Assembly (NCBI RefSeq): GCF_000423665.1
Contig: NZ_AUIK01000031.1
Coordinates: 1-64,000 of the forward strand
Source: Solirubrobacter soli DSM 22325
GTDB taxonomy: Bacteria > Actinomycetota > Thermoleophilia > Solirubrobacterales > Solirubrobacteraceae
Reading direction: 5' to 3'
DNA: 64,000 bases
Numbering within the stretch: position 1 is the stretch's first letter; each line of letters begins with the position of its first letter. The notes beneath the pieces were generated by a model that saw only the letters and a list, made by a program, of their open reading frames with translations, did no database searches and was not told where the DNA came from. Positions 22,331-32,248 of the stretch are shown piece by piece. A program made the position numbers and the translations under genes.

Positions 22331-23623
22331 CTAGCCGACGCGATCGCGCGCGTACGCCACGAGCCGCCGTGGCGCGCGGATGCGGCCGCCGTGGGGGCGG
22401 CCGCGGACCGGCTCGACGTCGCCCGCCTTCGCGTACCAGACCCACGCGGCGACGCCCGCGGCCAGCGCGGCCACGGCGCCCGCGAGCAGCCCGGCGCGTG
22501 GACCCGCGGCGCCCGCGAGCCAGCCGACGAGCGGCGCGCCGATCGGCGTCGACCCGAGGAAGACGACGCTGTAGAGCGCCATCACACGCCCGCGCATCTG
22601 CGGCTCGACCGCGATCTGCAGCGAGGAGTTCACGCCGGCGGCGAACGTGACCGACGCGGCGCCCAGCGGGACGAGCGCGAGGATCTGCAGCTCCAGGGTC
22701 GGCGCCGCCGCGGCCAGCAGCATCGCCACGCCGAACAGCAGCGAGGAGCCCACCAGAAGCTTCGGCGTGACCCGGCCGCGGGCGCCCGCGGCCAACGCGC
22801 CGGCGACCGAACCGAGGCCCATCGACGCCGTCAGCAGCGCGTAGGTCGTCGCGGTGCCGTGCCAGGTGAAGTCCGCCAGCAGCGGCAGCAGCACCTGGAA
22901 GTTGAAGGAGATCGTCCCGACCAGGGCCATCATCAGCAGCGGGATCAGCAGCTCGGGTGTGCCGCGCACGTAGCGCAGCGCCTTCTTGACCTCGCCGGGC
23001 TTGCGGACCGCCGGCTTGGGCGTCTGCAGCTCGCGCGGGTTCATCGTCCGCAGCGCGATGAACATCGCCAGGAACGAGAACGCGTTGACGAGGAAACAGG
23101 GCGCGATGCCGATCAGCGCGATCACCGCTCCCGCCAACGCGGGACCGAGGATGCGCGAGGAGTGCACGACGACGCTGTTGAGCGCCACGGCGTTGACGAC
23201 GCGGTCCGGCCCGACCATCTCGACCACGAACGACTGGCGCGACGGGTTGTCGATCGCCAGCACCGACCCGCGGACGAGGACCAGCGCGAGCACCATCCAC
23301 GGCTCCGCCGCCCCGGAGGCGGCGAGCGCGAAGAGCGTCAGCGCCGGCACGACGAGCGCAAGCTGCGTGTAGGTGAGCACGCGGCGCTTCGGCAGCCGGT
23401 CGGCCAGCAGGCCGCCCCAGGCGCCGAACAGCAGGATCGGGAGGAACTGCAGGCCCGCGGTGAGGCCGACGAGCGAGCCGGACCCGGTGAGCTTGACCAT
23501 CAGCCACATCTCGCCGACGGTCTGCATCCAGTTGCCGGTGATCGAGGCGAGCTGCCCGCCGAAGTAGCGGCGGTAGTTCGGGACCTTCAGTGACGAGAAC
23601 GTCCGCGCGACGGCGGGACTCAC
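22331..23623 (-). CDS. MFS transporter (EntS/MFS_3-like exporter)
   Basis: The 430-residue product has the 12-helix layout of the major facilitator superfamily, with 'NYRRYFGGQLASITGNWMQT' at the start and the helix 2-3 loop GGLLADRLPKRRVL. This layout is typical of drug or siderophore exporters. Its GTG overlaps the stop of the MarR-type regulator by four bases (GTGA), so the two are co-translated and the regulator very likely controls the transporter. Substrate unknown. Confidence 0.85.
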   Translation of the reverse strand: MSPAVARTFSSLKVPNYRRYFGGQLASITGNWMQTVGEMWLMVKLTGSGSLVGLTAGLQFLPILLFGAWGGLLADRLPKRRVLTYTQLALVVPALTLFALAASGAAEPWMVLALVLVRGSVLAIDNPSRQSFVVEMVGPDRVVNAVALNSVVVHSSRILGPALAGAVIALIGIAPCFLVNAFSFLAMFIALRTMNPRELQTPKPAVRKPGEVKKALRYVRGTPELLIPLLMMALVGTISFNFQVLLPLLADFTWHGTATTYALLTASMGLGSVAGALAAGARGRVTPKLLVGSSLLFGVAMLLAAAAPTLELQILALVPLGAASVTFAAGVNSSLQIAVEPQMRGRVMALYSVVFLGSTPIGAPLVGWLAGAAGPRAGLLAGAVAALAAGVAAWVWYAKAGDVEPVRGRPHGGRIRAPRRLVAYARDRVG

Positions 23624-24054
23624 TCCTCCCCCTCCTCGAGCACGCGCTCGAGGATGCCGGCGGCACGATCCAGCACAACAAGCTCTTCGGGGCTGAGGCG
23701 GTCCAGGCGCTCAGCGAGATACAGGTCCTTGCGCTCGCGCGTGCGGGCGAGCAGCGCCTCGCCCGCCTCGGTCGCGGCGACAAGGGAGGAGCGGCGGTCG
23801 GCGGGATCGGCGGCGCGGGCGATCAGCCCGGCCTCTTCGAGCCGCGCCAGGACCCGCGTGGCGGTCGGGCGCTGGATCTTCTCGCGCGCGGCGAGCTCTG
23901 ACGGCGTCAGCGGGCCGTGGCAGGCGATCGTGTTCAGCGCGGCGCCCTGGGTGGGGCTGAGGTCTCCGCCGGCCTGCTGGCGCATCCGCCGCGCGAGCCG
24001 GGCGATCACCGGGCGCAGGCGATGAGCGAGATCGGTCGTGGAGATGGTTTGCAT
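23620..24054 (-). CDS. MarR-family transcriptional regulator
   Basis: The 144-residue product has the winged-helix signature: LSPTQGAALNTIACHGPLTP, ELAAREKIQRPTATRVLARL (recognition helix), and wing AADPADRRSSLVAATEAGEA with the conserved DRR. It presumably represses the coupled MFS gene and itself by binding the palindromic site that covers its own start at 24054-24073. A divergent peptidase gene lies across the same site. Confidence 0.9.
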   Translation of the reverse strand: MQTISTTDLAHRLRPVIARLARRMRQQAGGDLSPTQGAALNTIACHGPLTPSELAAREKIQRPTATRVLARLEEAGLIARAADPADRRSSLVAATEAGEALLARTRERKDLYLAERLDRLSPEELVVLDRAAGILERVLEEGEE

Positions 24055-24073
24055 TGCTAATTAGCTTAGCGAA
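24054..24073. promoter_or_regulatory. Putative MarR operator
   Basis: The site holds the perfect palindrome GCTAATTAGC (24056-24065) within TTGCTAA...TTAGCGAA. It covers the MarR start and lies ~30 bases before ATG 24102 of the divergent gene, a classic position for autoregulation. It shares half-sites with the palindrome at 5225-5243. Confidence 0.5.
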
Positions 24074-24101
24074 CGAATTCGGGCTGCCAGGATCAGGCGG
24101 C

Positions 24102-25028
24102 ATGAGACAAGCCGCAGAGGCCGTGGTGCGGGACTCGCTCGGTGTGCGCGCGGGGGAGACCGTGCTCGTGATCGCCGACACCGGGACGCAGGCGATCGGC
24201 GAGGCGCTGAGGGCGGCGGCGTCGCACGCGGGCGCGGAGGCCGTGCTCGCCCTGATGGACCCGCGCGAGCGCTCCGGGCAGGAGCCGCCAGAGGCGATCG
24301 CCGCCGCGCTGCTGCACTGCGACGTGTTCATCGCGCCCACGACCGCCTCGCTCAGCCACACGCAGGCGCGCAAGGCCGCGACCGAGCGCGGCGCCCGCGG
24401 CGCCACGCTCCCGGGCGTGACCGAGGACCTGCTCACCCGCCTGATGACGGCTGATCTCGACCTGATCAAACGCCGCTCGGACGCCGTCGCGCACCTGCTC
24501 ACCGACCACGACGAGGCCCGCCTCACCTGCCCGCGCGGCACGGACTTCACGTTCGACCTGACCGGTCGCGCCGGCGTCGCCGACGACGGGCAGCTCGCCA
24601 CCGCCGGCGCGTTCGGGAACCTCCCGTGCGGCGAGGGCTTCGTCTCGCCGCTGAACGGGCACGGGCGCCTCGTCGTCGCCAGCCTCGCGGGGATCGGCCT
24701 CGGCCACGGCGAACTGACGGTCGAGGGCGGGCGCTTGATCGCCGCGACCGGAGACGAGGGCGAGAAACTGCTCGAGACCCTGCTCGGCGCCGGCGAGCTC
24801 GGCACCAACCTGGCGGAGCTCGGCGTCGGGACCAACGAGCAGGCGACCCTCACCGGCAACGTGCTCGAGGACGAGAAGATGCTCGGCACCGTGCACATCG
24901 CGTTCGGCGCGAGCATGGGGATCGGCGGGACGGTCTCCGTGCCGGTCCACCTGGACTCGGTCGTGCTCGAGCCCACGCTCCACATCGGCGACGTCCCCGT
25001 GATCGAGAGCGGCACATTCCTCCTCTGA
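24102..25028 (+). CDS. M29-family aminopeptidase-like protein
   Basis: The 308-residue product matches the C-terminal signature of thermophilic (M29) metallo-aminopeptidases: ELGVGTNEQA, LEDEKMLGTVHIAFGASMGI and VPVHLDSVV, which supply Glu, His and Asp metal ligands. It is shorter than classic members (~370-410), as are many related 'leucyl aminopeptidase' proteins. ATG 24102 is preferred over TTG 24054, which would place the operator inside the coding region. The stop overlaps the next gene (CTGA), suggesting joint translation with the formimidoyltransferase. Confidence 0.78.
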   Translation: MRQAAEAVVRDSLGVRAGETVLVIADTGTQAIGEALRAAASHAGAEAVLALMDPRERSGQEPPEAIAAALLHCDVFIAPTTASLSHTQARKAATERGARGATLPGVTEDLLTRLMTADLDLIKRRSDAVAHLLTDHDEARLTCPRGTDFTFDLTGRAGVADDGQLATAGAFGNLPCGEGFVSPLNGHGRLVVASLAGIGLGHGELTVEGGRLIAATGDEGEKLLETLLGAGELGTNLAELGVGTNEQATLTGNVLEDEKMLGTVHIAFGASMGIGGTVSVPVHLDSVVLEPTLHIGDVPVIESGTFLL

Positions 25029-25810
25029 TCGCCGTCCCCAACGTCTCCGAGGGCCGCGACCAGGAGGCGATCTCGGCGATCGCGAAGGCGTTCGGCCAGG
25101 GCCTGATCTATGACTCGAGCGACTGGGACCACCATCGGTCGGTCTACACGCTCGTGGGGGAGCCCGGGAAGCTCTACGAGGCGGTTCTCGGCGGGGCGCG
25201 CGAGGCGATCGAGCGCCTGGACATCACCGGGCACGCGGGCCTGCACCCGCGCGTGGGGGTGGTCGACGTCGCCCCGATCGTCTACCTGACCGAGGAGCAG
25301 CGCGGCGCGGCATGCGCGGAGGCGCTCGTGCTGGCGGAGGAGCTCGGGCGGCTCGGCGTTCCCGTCTACCTCTACGGCGACCTCGGGGGCGGCCGGACCC
25401 GCGCGGAGTTGCGCAAGCCCGGCGGGCTGGACGGGCTCGCGCCCGACTTCGGCCCCCCCAGCCACCCCACCGCGGGGGCGACGCTCGTCGCGGCGCGGCC
25501 GCCGCTGGTGGCGTTCAACGTGACCATCGACGCCGAGTTGGCCACGGCGAAGGAGATCGCGAAGGTGCTGCGTGAAGAGCTCGACGTGCGCGCGCTCGGC
25601 CTCCAGCTCACCGACGGCGTGCAGGTCTCGACCAACATCGAGGACCACACGCGGGTGACCGCCGCCGATGTGGTCGCGGCGGTCCGCGGGCATGCGCGCG
25701 TGACCGGCGCCGAGCTCGTCGCGCCCGCCCCGCGCGCCGCGCTGAACGACTTCCCCGAGGACGTCCCGCTCCGCGGCCCGAAACCGCTCGAAGATCATCT
25801 ACTCTCGTAG
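25025..25810 (+). CDS. ftcD: Glutamate formimidoyltransferase
   Basis: The enzyme moves a formimino group from N-formimino-glutamate to tetrahydrofolate in histidine breakdown. The 261 residues correspond to the formiminotransferase domain alone, without cyclodeaminase. AVPNVSEGRD is the family's N-terminal signature, and GHAGLHPRVGVVDVAPIVYL includes the catalytic His. No ATG, GTG or TTG precedes AVPNVSEGRD in frame at a sensible distance; CTG 25025, overlapping the previous stop as CTGA, is the likely start and yields (M)IAVPNVSEGRD. A rare start or weak translation is implied. No other hut genes are in the window. Confidence 0.82.
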   Translation: MIAVPNVSEGRDQEAISAIAKAFGQGLIYDSSDWDHHRSVYTLVGEPGKLYEAVLGGAREAIERLDITGHAGLHPRVGVVDVAPIVYLTEEQRGAACAEALVLAEELGRLGVPVYLYGDLGGGRTRAELRKPGGLDGLAPDFGPPSHPTAGATLVAARPPLVAFNVTIDAELATAKEIAKVLREELDVRALGLQLTDGVQVSTNIEDHTRVTAADVVAAVRGHARVTGAELVAPAPRAALNDFPEDVPLRGPKPLEDHLLS

Positions 25811-25815
25811 GGGCA

Positions 25816-26178
25816 ATGGCCCAGACGAAGCGCAAGAGGCGGACGAAGCACCGCGGCAACGCCGCCGGTTCGATCGAGGCGCGTGGCCGTACCGGCCGCA
25901 AGCCCACCGCGGAGGAACAGAAGAAAGCCGGTCGCCAGTCCGCGCGTGACCGCCGGGCGGCCAAGCCGCCGAGCTGGAACAGCGCGGCGCTGAAGGCCGG
26001 CGCGATGGCGGTCCTGCTGTTCATCCTCACGCAGGTCGGGATCCTGGGCAACACCAACACGAGCATCCAGCAGGGCCTGTTCCTCGCGCTGCTCGCGCTG
26101 GTCATCTACACGCCGCTGGCCTACACGACCGACAAGTGGGTGTACGGCCGCATGCTCAAACGCCAGGGCAAGAAGTAG
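25816..26178 (+). CDS. Small basic membrane protein
   Basis: The 120-residue product has a strongly basic first half (AQTKRKRRTKHRGNAAGSIE and more Lys/Arg) and two membrane helices (ALKAGAMAVLLFILTQVGIL ~58-77; FLALLALVIYTPLAY ~89-103), ending KRQGKK. I know it as an unnamed actinobacterial membrane protein. It lies five bases after ftcD and three before the hydrolase gene, so the four genes look like one operon. Confidence 0.7.
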   Translation: MAQTKRKRRTKHRGNAAGSIEARGRTGRKPTAEEQKKAGRQSARDRRAAKPPSWNSAALKAGAMAVLLFILTQVGILGNTNTSIQQGLFLALLALVIYTPLAYTTDKWVYGRMLKRQGKK

Positions 26179-26181
26179 GCG

Positions 26182-26817
26182 ATGGAGGCGCGGTGGCTGA
26201 CCGTCGGGCCGGTCCAGGAGAACACCTGGATCGCCCGCCAAGAAGGCGCGCCGGCAGCGCTCCTGATCGATCCGGGTGACGAGCCGGACACGCTGTCCGC
26301 GGCGCTCGACGAGCTCAAGACGAGCGTCGAGGCGATCCTGATCACCCACTGCCACTTCGACCACGTCGGCGCCGTCGCCGAGATGGCGCGCCGCACCGGC
26401 GCGCCGGTCTACTGCCCGGCGGGCGAGGTCTTCATCCTCGAGAACATCAACGACTACGTGCGCTTCCCGGGCTTCGGGCCGTTCGAGTCCTACACGCCCG
26501 AGCACACGGTCAAGCACGGCGACACGCTGCAGCTCGCGGGCTTCGAGATCGACGTGATCGGCACGCCGGGCCACAGCATCGACCACGTGACGTACAGCAT
26601 TCCCGCCGAGAAGGCGATCTTCTCCGGTGACGTGCTCTTCCAGGGCTCGGTCGGGCGCACCGACCTCCCGGGCTCGGACCACGCGACGTTGATGGCCTCG
26701 ATCGCGCGGCTGCTCGACACGCTGCCCGCCGAGACCGGTGTGCTTCCGGGTCACATGAACCCGACCACGCTCGGAGCCGAGCGCACCAGCAACCCGTTCC
26801 TGCACGAACTGGCGTGA
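26182..26817 (+). CDS. MBL-fold metallo-hydrolase (glyoxalase II-like)
   Basis: The 211-residue product has the HxHxDH zinc signature at H56-C-H58-F-D60-H61, then GTPGHSIDHV, FSGDVLFQGSVGRTDL and VLPGHMNP, matching the YcbL/GloB-like subgroup of hydroxyacylglutathione hydrolases. It lacks the C-terminal glutathione-binding domain of full glyoxalase II. The substrate is probably a thioester but cannot be fixed from sequence. It is the last gene before hisS. Confidence 0.88.
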   Translation: MEARWLTVGPVQENTWIARQEGAPAALLIDPGDEPDTLSAALDELKTSVEAILITHCHFDHVGAVAEMARRTGAPVYCPAGEVFILENINDYVRFPGFGPFESYTPEHTVKHGDTLQLAGFEIDVIGTPGHSIDHVTYSIPAEKAIFSGDVLFQGSVGRTDLPGSDHATLMASIARLLDTLPAETGVLPGHMNPTTLGAERTSNPFLHELA

Positions 26818-26884
26818 ACGAGCCCGGAGGCCCCGCTGCGGGGGACCATGCGTGCGGTTTCGGGCATCCCGGGTGTGTTCCTGA

Positions 26885-28125
26885 ATGACTGATCGCAAGT
26901 TCCAGACGCCGCCGGGCACGTCCGACGTGCTGCCGGAGACCGCCGTCGCGCGCGAGCGGCTCGAGGCGGCTGCGCGCAAGATCTTCGACCGCGCCGGTTA
27001 CGGCCGGATCGAGACGCCCACCTACGAGGCGACCGAGCTGTTCGCCCGCGGCGTGGGCGAGGCGACGGACGTCGTCCAGAAGGAGATGTTCACCTTCGAG
27101 GCCGACGACCGGTCGTACACGTTGCGGCCGGAGGGGACCGCGCCGACCGTGCGCGCCTACATGGAGCACGGGATGCACAAGCTCCCGCAGCCCGTGAAGC
27201 TCTGGTACCTGTCGAGCTTCTTCCGCAAGGAGACGCCGCAGGCCGGCCGCTACCGGCAGTTCTGGCAGGTCGGGGTGGAGGCGATCGGCTCCGCGGATCC
27301 CGCGGTCGACGCCGAGGTGATCCTGCTGCTCGCCGAGCTGCTGGAGGCGCTCGGCGCGCGTGACGTCGAGCTCGTCATCGCCTCGCTCGGCCAGCCCGAG
27401 CACCGCGCCGCGTACCGCGATGAGCTGACCGCGTACCTGCGCGCCAACGAGGACCAGCTGTCGGAGGAGGTCATCTCGCGGATCGACCTCAACCCGCTGC
27501 GGGCGTTCGACGCCAAGCACGAGCCGACCCAGCGGGTGATGGCGAAGGCGCCGCGGCTGATCGACCGGCTGCCGCAGGAGGACCTCGACCACTTCGCGTC
27601 CGTCCAGGACCTGCTGCGCGCCGCGGATCTCTCCTACACGGTCGACACGACGCTCGTGCGCGGCCTGGACTACTACACGCGCACGCTCTTCGAGTTCAAG
27701 TCGGGCGCGCTGGAGGCCGCGCAGAACACGCTCGGCGGCGGCGGGCGCTACGACGGCCTGGCCGAGGTGCTCGGCGGGCCGGCGACGCCCGGGGTCGGCT
27801 GGGCGGCCGGCGTGGAGCGGATGCTGATGGCGGCCACGCAGGCGCCGCAGGTCGAACCGGCCGTGGACCTGTTCGTCGCCTACGAGCCGGCGCACAAGGT
27901 CGACGCGTTCAAGCTCGCCGCCGACGCGCGCCGCACCGGGCACAGCGTGAGACTCGAACTCGCCGGGCGCAGCGTCAAGGGCCAGCTCAAGCAGGCGTCG
28001 CGCATCCGGCCCCGCTACGTTGCCATCTTCGGCGACGACGGCGTCCAGCTTCGCGACCGCGACGGCGGGGAGGACAAGCTCGTCGCGCCCGAGACCGTCA
28101 TGCACCACATCCGGGGGAACATCCT

Positions 28126-28129
<4 letters not shown>
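26885..28129 (+). CDS. hisS: Histidyl-tRNA synthetase
   Basis: The class II enzyme charges tRNA-His. The 414-residue length is normal. Motif 2 region FFRKETPQAGRYRQFWQVGVE, the histidine-specific RGLDYYTRTLFEF and motif 3 (GVGWAAGVERMLMA) are all present, with the anticodon-binding domain at the end. Its stop overlaps the aspS start (TTGA), forming the hisS-aspS operon common in bacteria. Confidence 0.97.
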
Positions 28130-29890
<1,761 letters not shown>

Positions 29891-29901
<11 letters not shown>

Positions 29902-31069
29902 TGCGGACCGCGCGGGTGGTGACGGTCTTCGTCCCGCCCGCGTTGGCGCCGGTCACCGCGCAGGTCAGCTTCTTGCCGCGGTCGGCCTTGCGGACGGTGT
30001 AGGTCTTCTTGACCTGGCCCTCGATCGACTTGCCGTTGCGCTTCCACGCATAGGTGAGCTTGGGCGCGCCGGTCCACGTGCCGGCCGAGCAGGTCAGGCG
30101 CTTCCCGACCCGCGCGGTGCCGGTCAGCGCCGGGCCCTTGCCCGCCAGTCTGGGCTTTGCCGTCGGCGTGACCGTCGGCGTCGGCGGCTGCGGGGAGACG
30201 GGCGGGGCAGAGGCCGAGTACGCGACGCTGAAGCTCAGCCAGGGCTCGTTGGGCTCCGTGCTCCACTCCTCGTTGCCGGCGTCGCCGACGCCGAGCCGGA
30301 ACCGCGCATTGACGCCGGAGGGGATGCCCAGGTCGTTGGGGCTCGCGCTGAGCGTGAAGCCCGTCGCGCCGAAACTCGCGATGGGCAACTGCCGTTGCTG
30401 GTCGTTGGCCCACTGCTGCTTGCCCGGGTTCCACGGAGTCATCGACACGCCGCGGGTCGAGAAGTTCAGCGCGAGGTCCTCACCGTTGGTGCTCCCGGTC
30501 GCGGCGTTGCCGTCGGCGTCCAGGTACATCACGGCGTTCGGCGGCAGCCGGTCGCTCGTCGCGAAGACCGCGCTGATCGACAGCGTGCAGGTCGCGTCCA
30601 TGCGCACGACGACCTCGGCGAGGTCGGGGGAGATGCCCTGGTTGTCGCCGAGCCGGTCCGCGAGGTGGACCTCGGACGGCGTCGACGAGGCACAGGCGCC
30701 CGGCGTGGCCGCCGGCGGCTGCGTGGACGTGGTCTCCGGGTACGGGTCGCTCAGCGCGCCCATCCGATACCCCTCGACGCTGACGACCTCGACCAGGCAG
30801 ATGAGCTGGCTGCCGATGTCGTCGGCGGTCACGACGTGGGTGCTGCCCGTGTCGATCCGCTGGCTGCCGCGGCCCCAGCTCTTGGTGATCGAGGCGAGCG
30901 AGTACGCCCATTCGCCATCGCTGCAGCTCAACGGCTGCCCGACGGCGTATGTGCCGGAGATCACCGGGCGCTTGATGCCCCAGAAGGGCGGGTCGGCCGC
31001 GTGCGCGTTGGCGGGGATGAACGCGAGCACGACGGCCAGCGCCGCGCCCGTCCAGAAATGCTTGAGCAT
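29891..31069 (-). CDS. Secreted protein with Ig-like beta domains
   Basis: The 392-residue preprotein has a Sec signal (HFWTGAALAVVLAFIPANAHA). Two domains of the type 'G-x-Y-x-V-G-x-x-L-x-C-x-x-G-x-W' flank it: GTYAVGQPLSCSDGEW near the N-terminus, and GTARVGKRLTCSAGTWTG with YAWKRNGKSI near the C-terminus. The middle (~130-290) is a beta-rich domain (RLPPNAVMYLDADGNAATGS). A Pro/Thr linker precedes the last domain. Such proteins are abundant on actinobacterial surfaces; no enzyme motif is visible. Confidence 0.7.
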
Positions 31070-31165
31070 CGCTCAGCAATCTAGTGGCCCCGACCGCGCG
31101 CGCTCGCTCGGACATGCGTCCAGGGTCGGGTCGGCACCCCATACGCCTCAACCTGCAGGCCGCTG

Positions 31166-32236
31166 ATGCCGATTGTCTGGTTCGTGAGCCAGATCTCCCA
31201 GCCCGTCCGCATCCTTCTCATCGGCGCCGTCGTGTTCCTTGCTGCCTGGTTCACGCTTCTCCGGCCGAAGGGCGAGACCGCCGTGCCGCCTGTCACGACG
31301 AGCACGACCACCACCCCGGCCGCCACCTCGACGCCGCAGACCGGCCTCGGCAAGGCCGTCGACGCCGCCAAGAAGGCGGCGGGCGTCAAGCCCGAGGCGA
31401 CCGCCACGGCGACGCCGACCACCGGCACCGCGACGACGACCACGCCCGAGACCAAGCCCGAGAACGCCGCGATCACGGCCGTTCCGAAGGACGTCCTCGC
31501 CAAGCTCCCGAAGAAGGTCGCCGGCGCGTTGACCGACCGCAAGGTGCTCGTGCTGGGGGTGCTGAGCGAGGACGCCAAGAGCTGGCGCCCGCAGGCCGAC
31601 GACGACCGCTACGTCCGCAACGCGCTCAAGCGCACCAACCGTTACGAGGGCGACGTCGTCGTCAAGACGGTCGCGCTCGACAAGCTCTCCACCTACGGTG
31701 CGCTGGTCAACGACCTCCACGTCACGCAGAGCCCGAGCATCGTGGTCATCGACCGCAACCTGAAGGGCACGGTCCTGACCGGCTACGTCGACCGGGTCGC
31801 GATCAACCAGTCGATCGCCGACGCCCGCCGCGACAGCATCACCCCGAACATCACGGACACCTACCTGCGCAAGGCCAACTCGCTCTGCGGGCACTACGAG
31901 ACCCGCGTGGACCGCTGGTCGCTCCCGACGGTCGACGGCCGCAAGGCCGAGGTCAAGTCGCTGCAGCGCTTCAAGGCCATCCTCACCGCCTACGGGCACC
32001 GGATCGCCGCGCTGGACACGCCCGCCAAGTACAAGGGCCTGCGGACGCTGTGGCTCAAGAACGAGCGCGCGCGCCGGGTCGCCTGGGACAAGGTCATCAA
32101 GGCGCACAAGACGGGCACGGGCTACGGCAAGACCAACGCCGCGATCGCCTCCTTCGGCGATGTCTACAGCCACAAGCTCAACACCCGCTTCAACGAGCTG
32201 GGCCTCACCGACTGCGCGGTGGCGCGTACCTCCTAG
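31166..32236 (+). CDS. Membrane-anchored protein with thioredoxin-like domain
   Basis: The 356-residue product has one N-terminal membrane helix (VRILLIGAVVFLAAWFTLL) and a Thr/Pro/Ala linker to ~105. Next comes a region resembling a cysteine-less thioredoxin fold (RKVLVLGVLSEDAKSW; VTQSPSIVVIDRNLKGTVL with the cis-Pro-like SPS). A helical C-terminal domain ends the protein (~225-356). No CxxC is present, so redox activity is unlikely. I recognise the arrangement from other Thermoleophilia but not its role. Confidence 0.6.
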   Translation: MPIVWFVSQISQPVRILLIGAVVFLAAWFTLLRPKGETAVPPVTTSTTTTPAATSTPQTGLGKAVDAAKKAAGVKPEATATATPTTGTATTTTPETKPENAAITAVPKDVLAKLPKKVAGALTDRKVLVLGVLSEDAKSWRPQADDDRYVRNALKRTNRYEGDVVVKTVALDKLSTYGALVNDLHVTQSPSIVVIDRNLKGTVLTGYVDRVAINQSIADARRDSITPNITDTYLRKANSLCGHYETRVDRWSLPTVDGRKAEVKSLQRFKAILTAYGHRIAALDTPAKYKGLRTLWLKNERARRVAWDKVIKAHKTGTGYGKTNAAIASFGDVYSHKLNTRFNELGLTDCAVARTS

Positions 32237-32248
32237 ACTCGGCGGTCC

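Noticed and set aside
21284..23593. A 769-codon plus-strand open frame
   Set aside because: It is antisense to the NHL lipoprotein and MFS genes and consists of Arg/Asp-rich sequence without domains.
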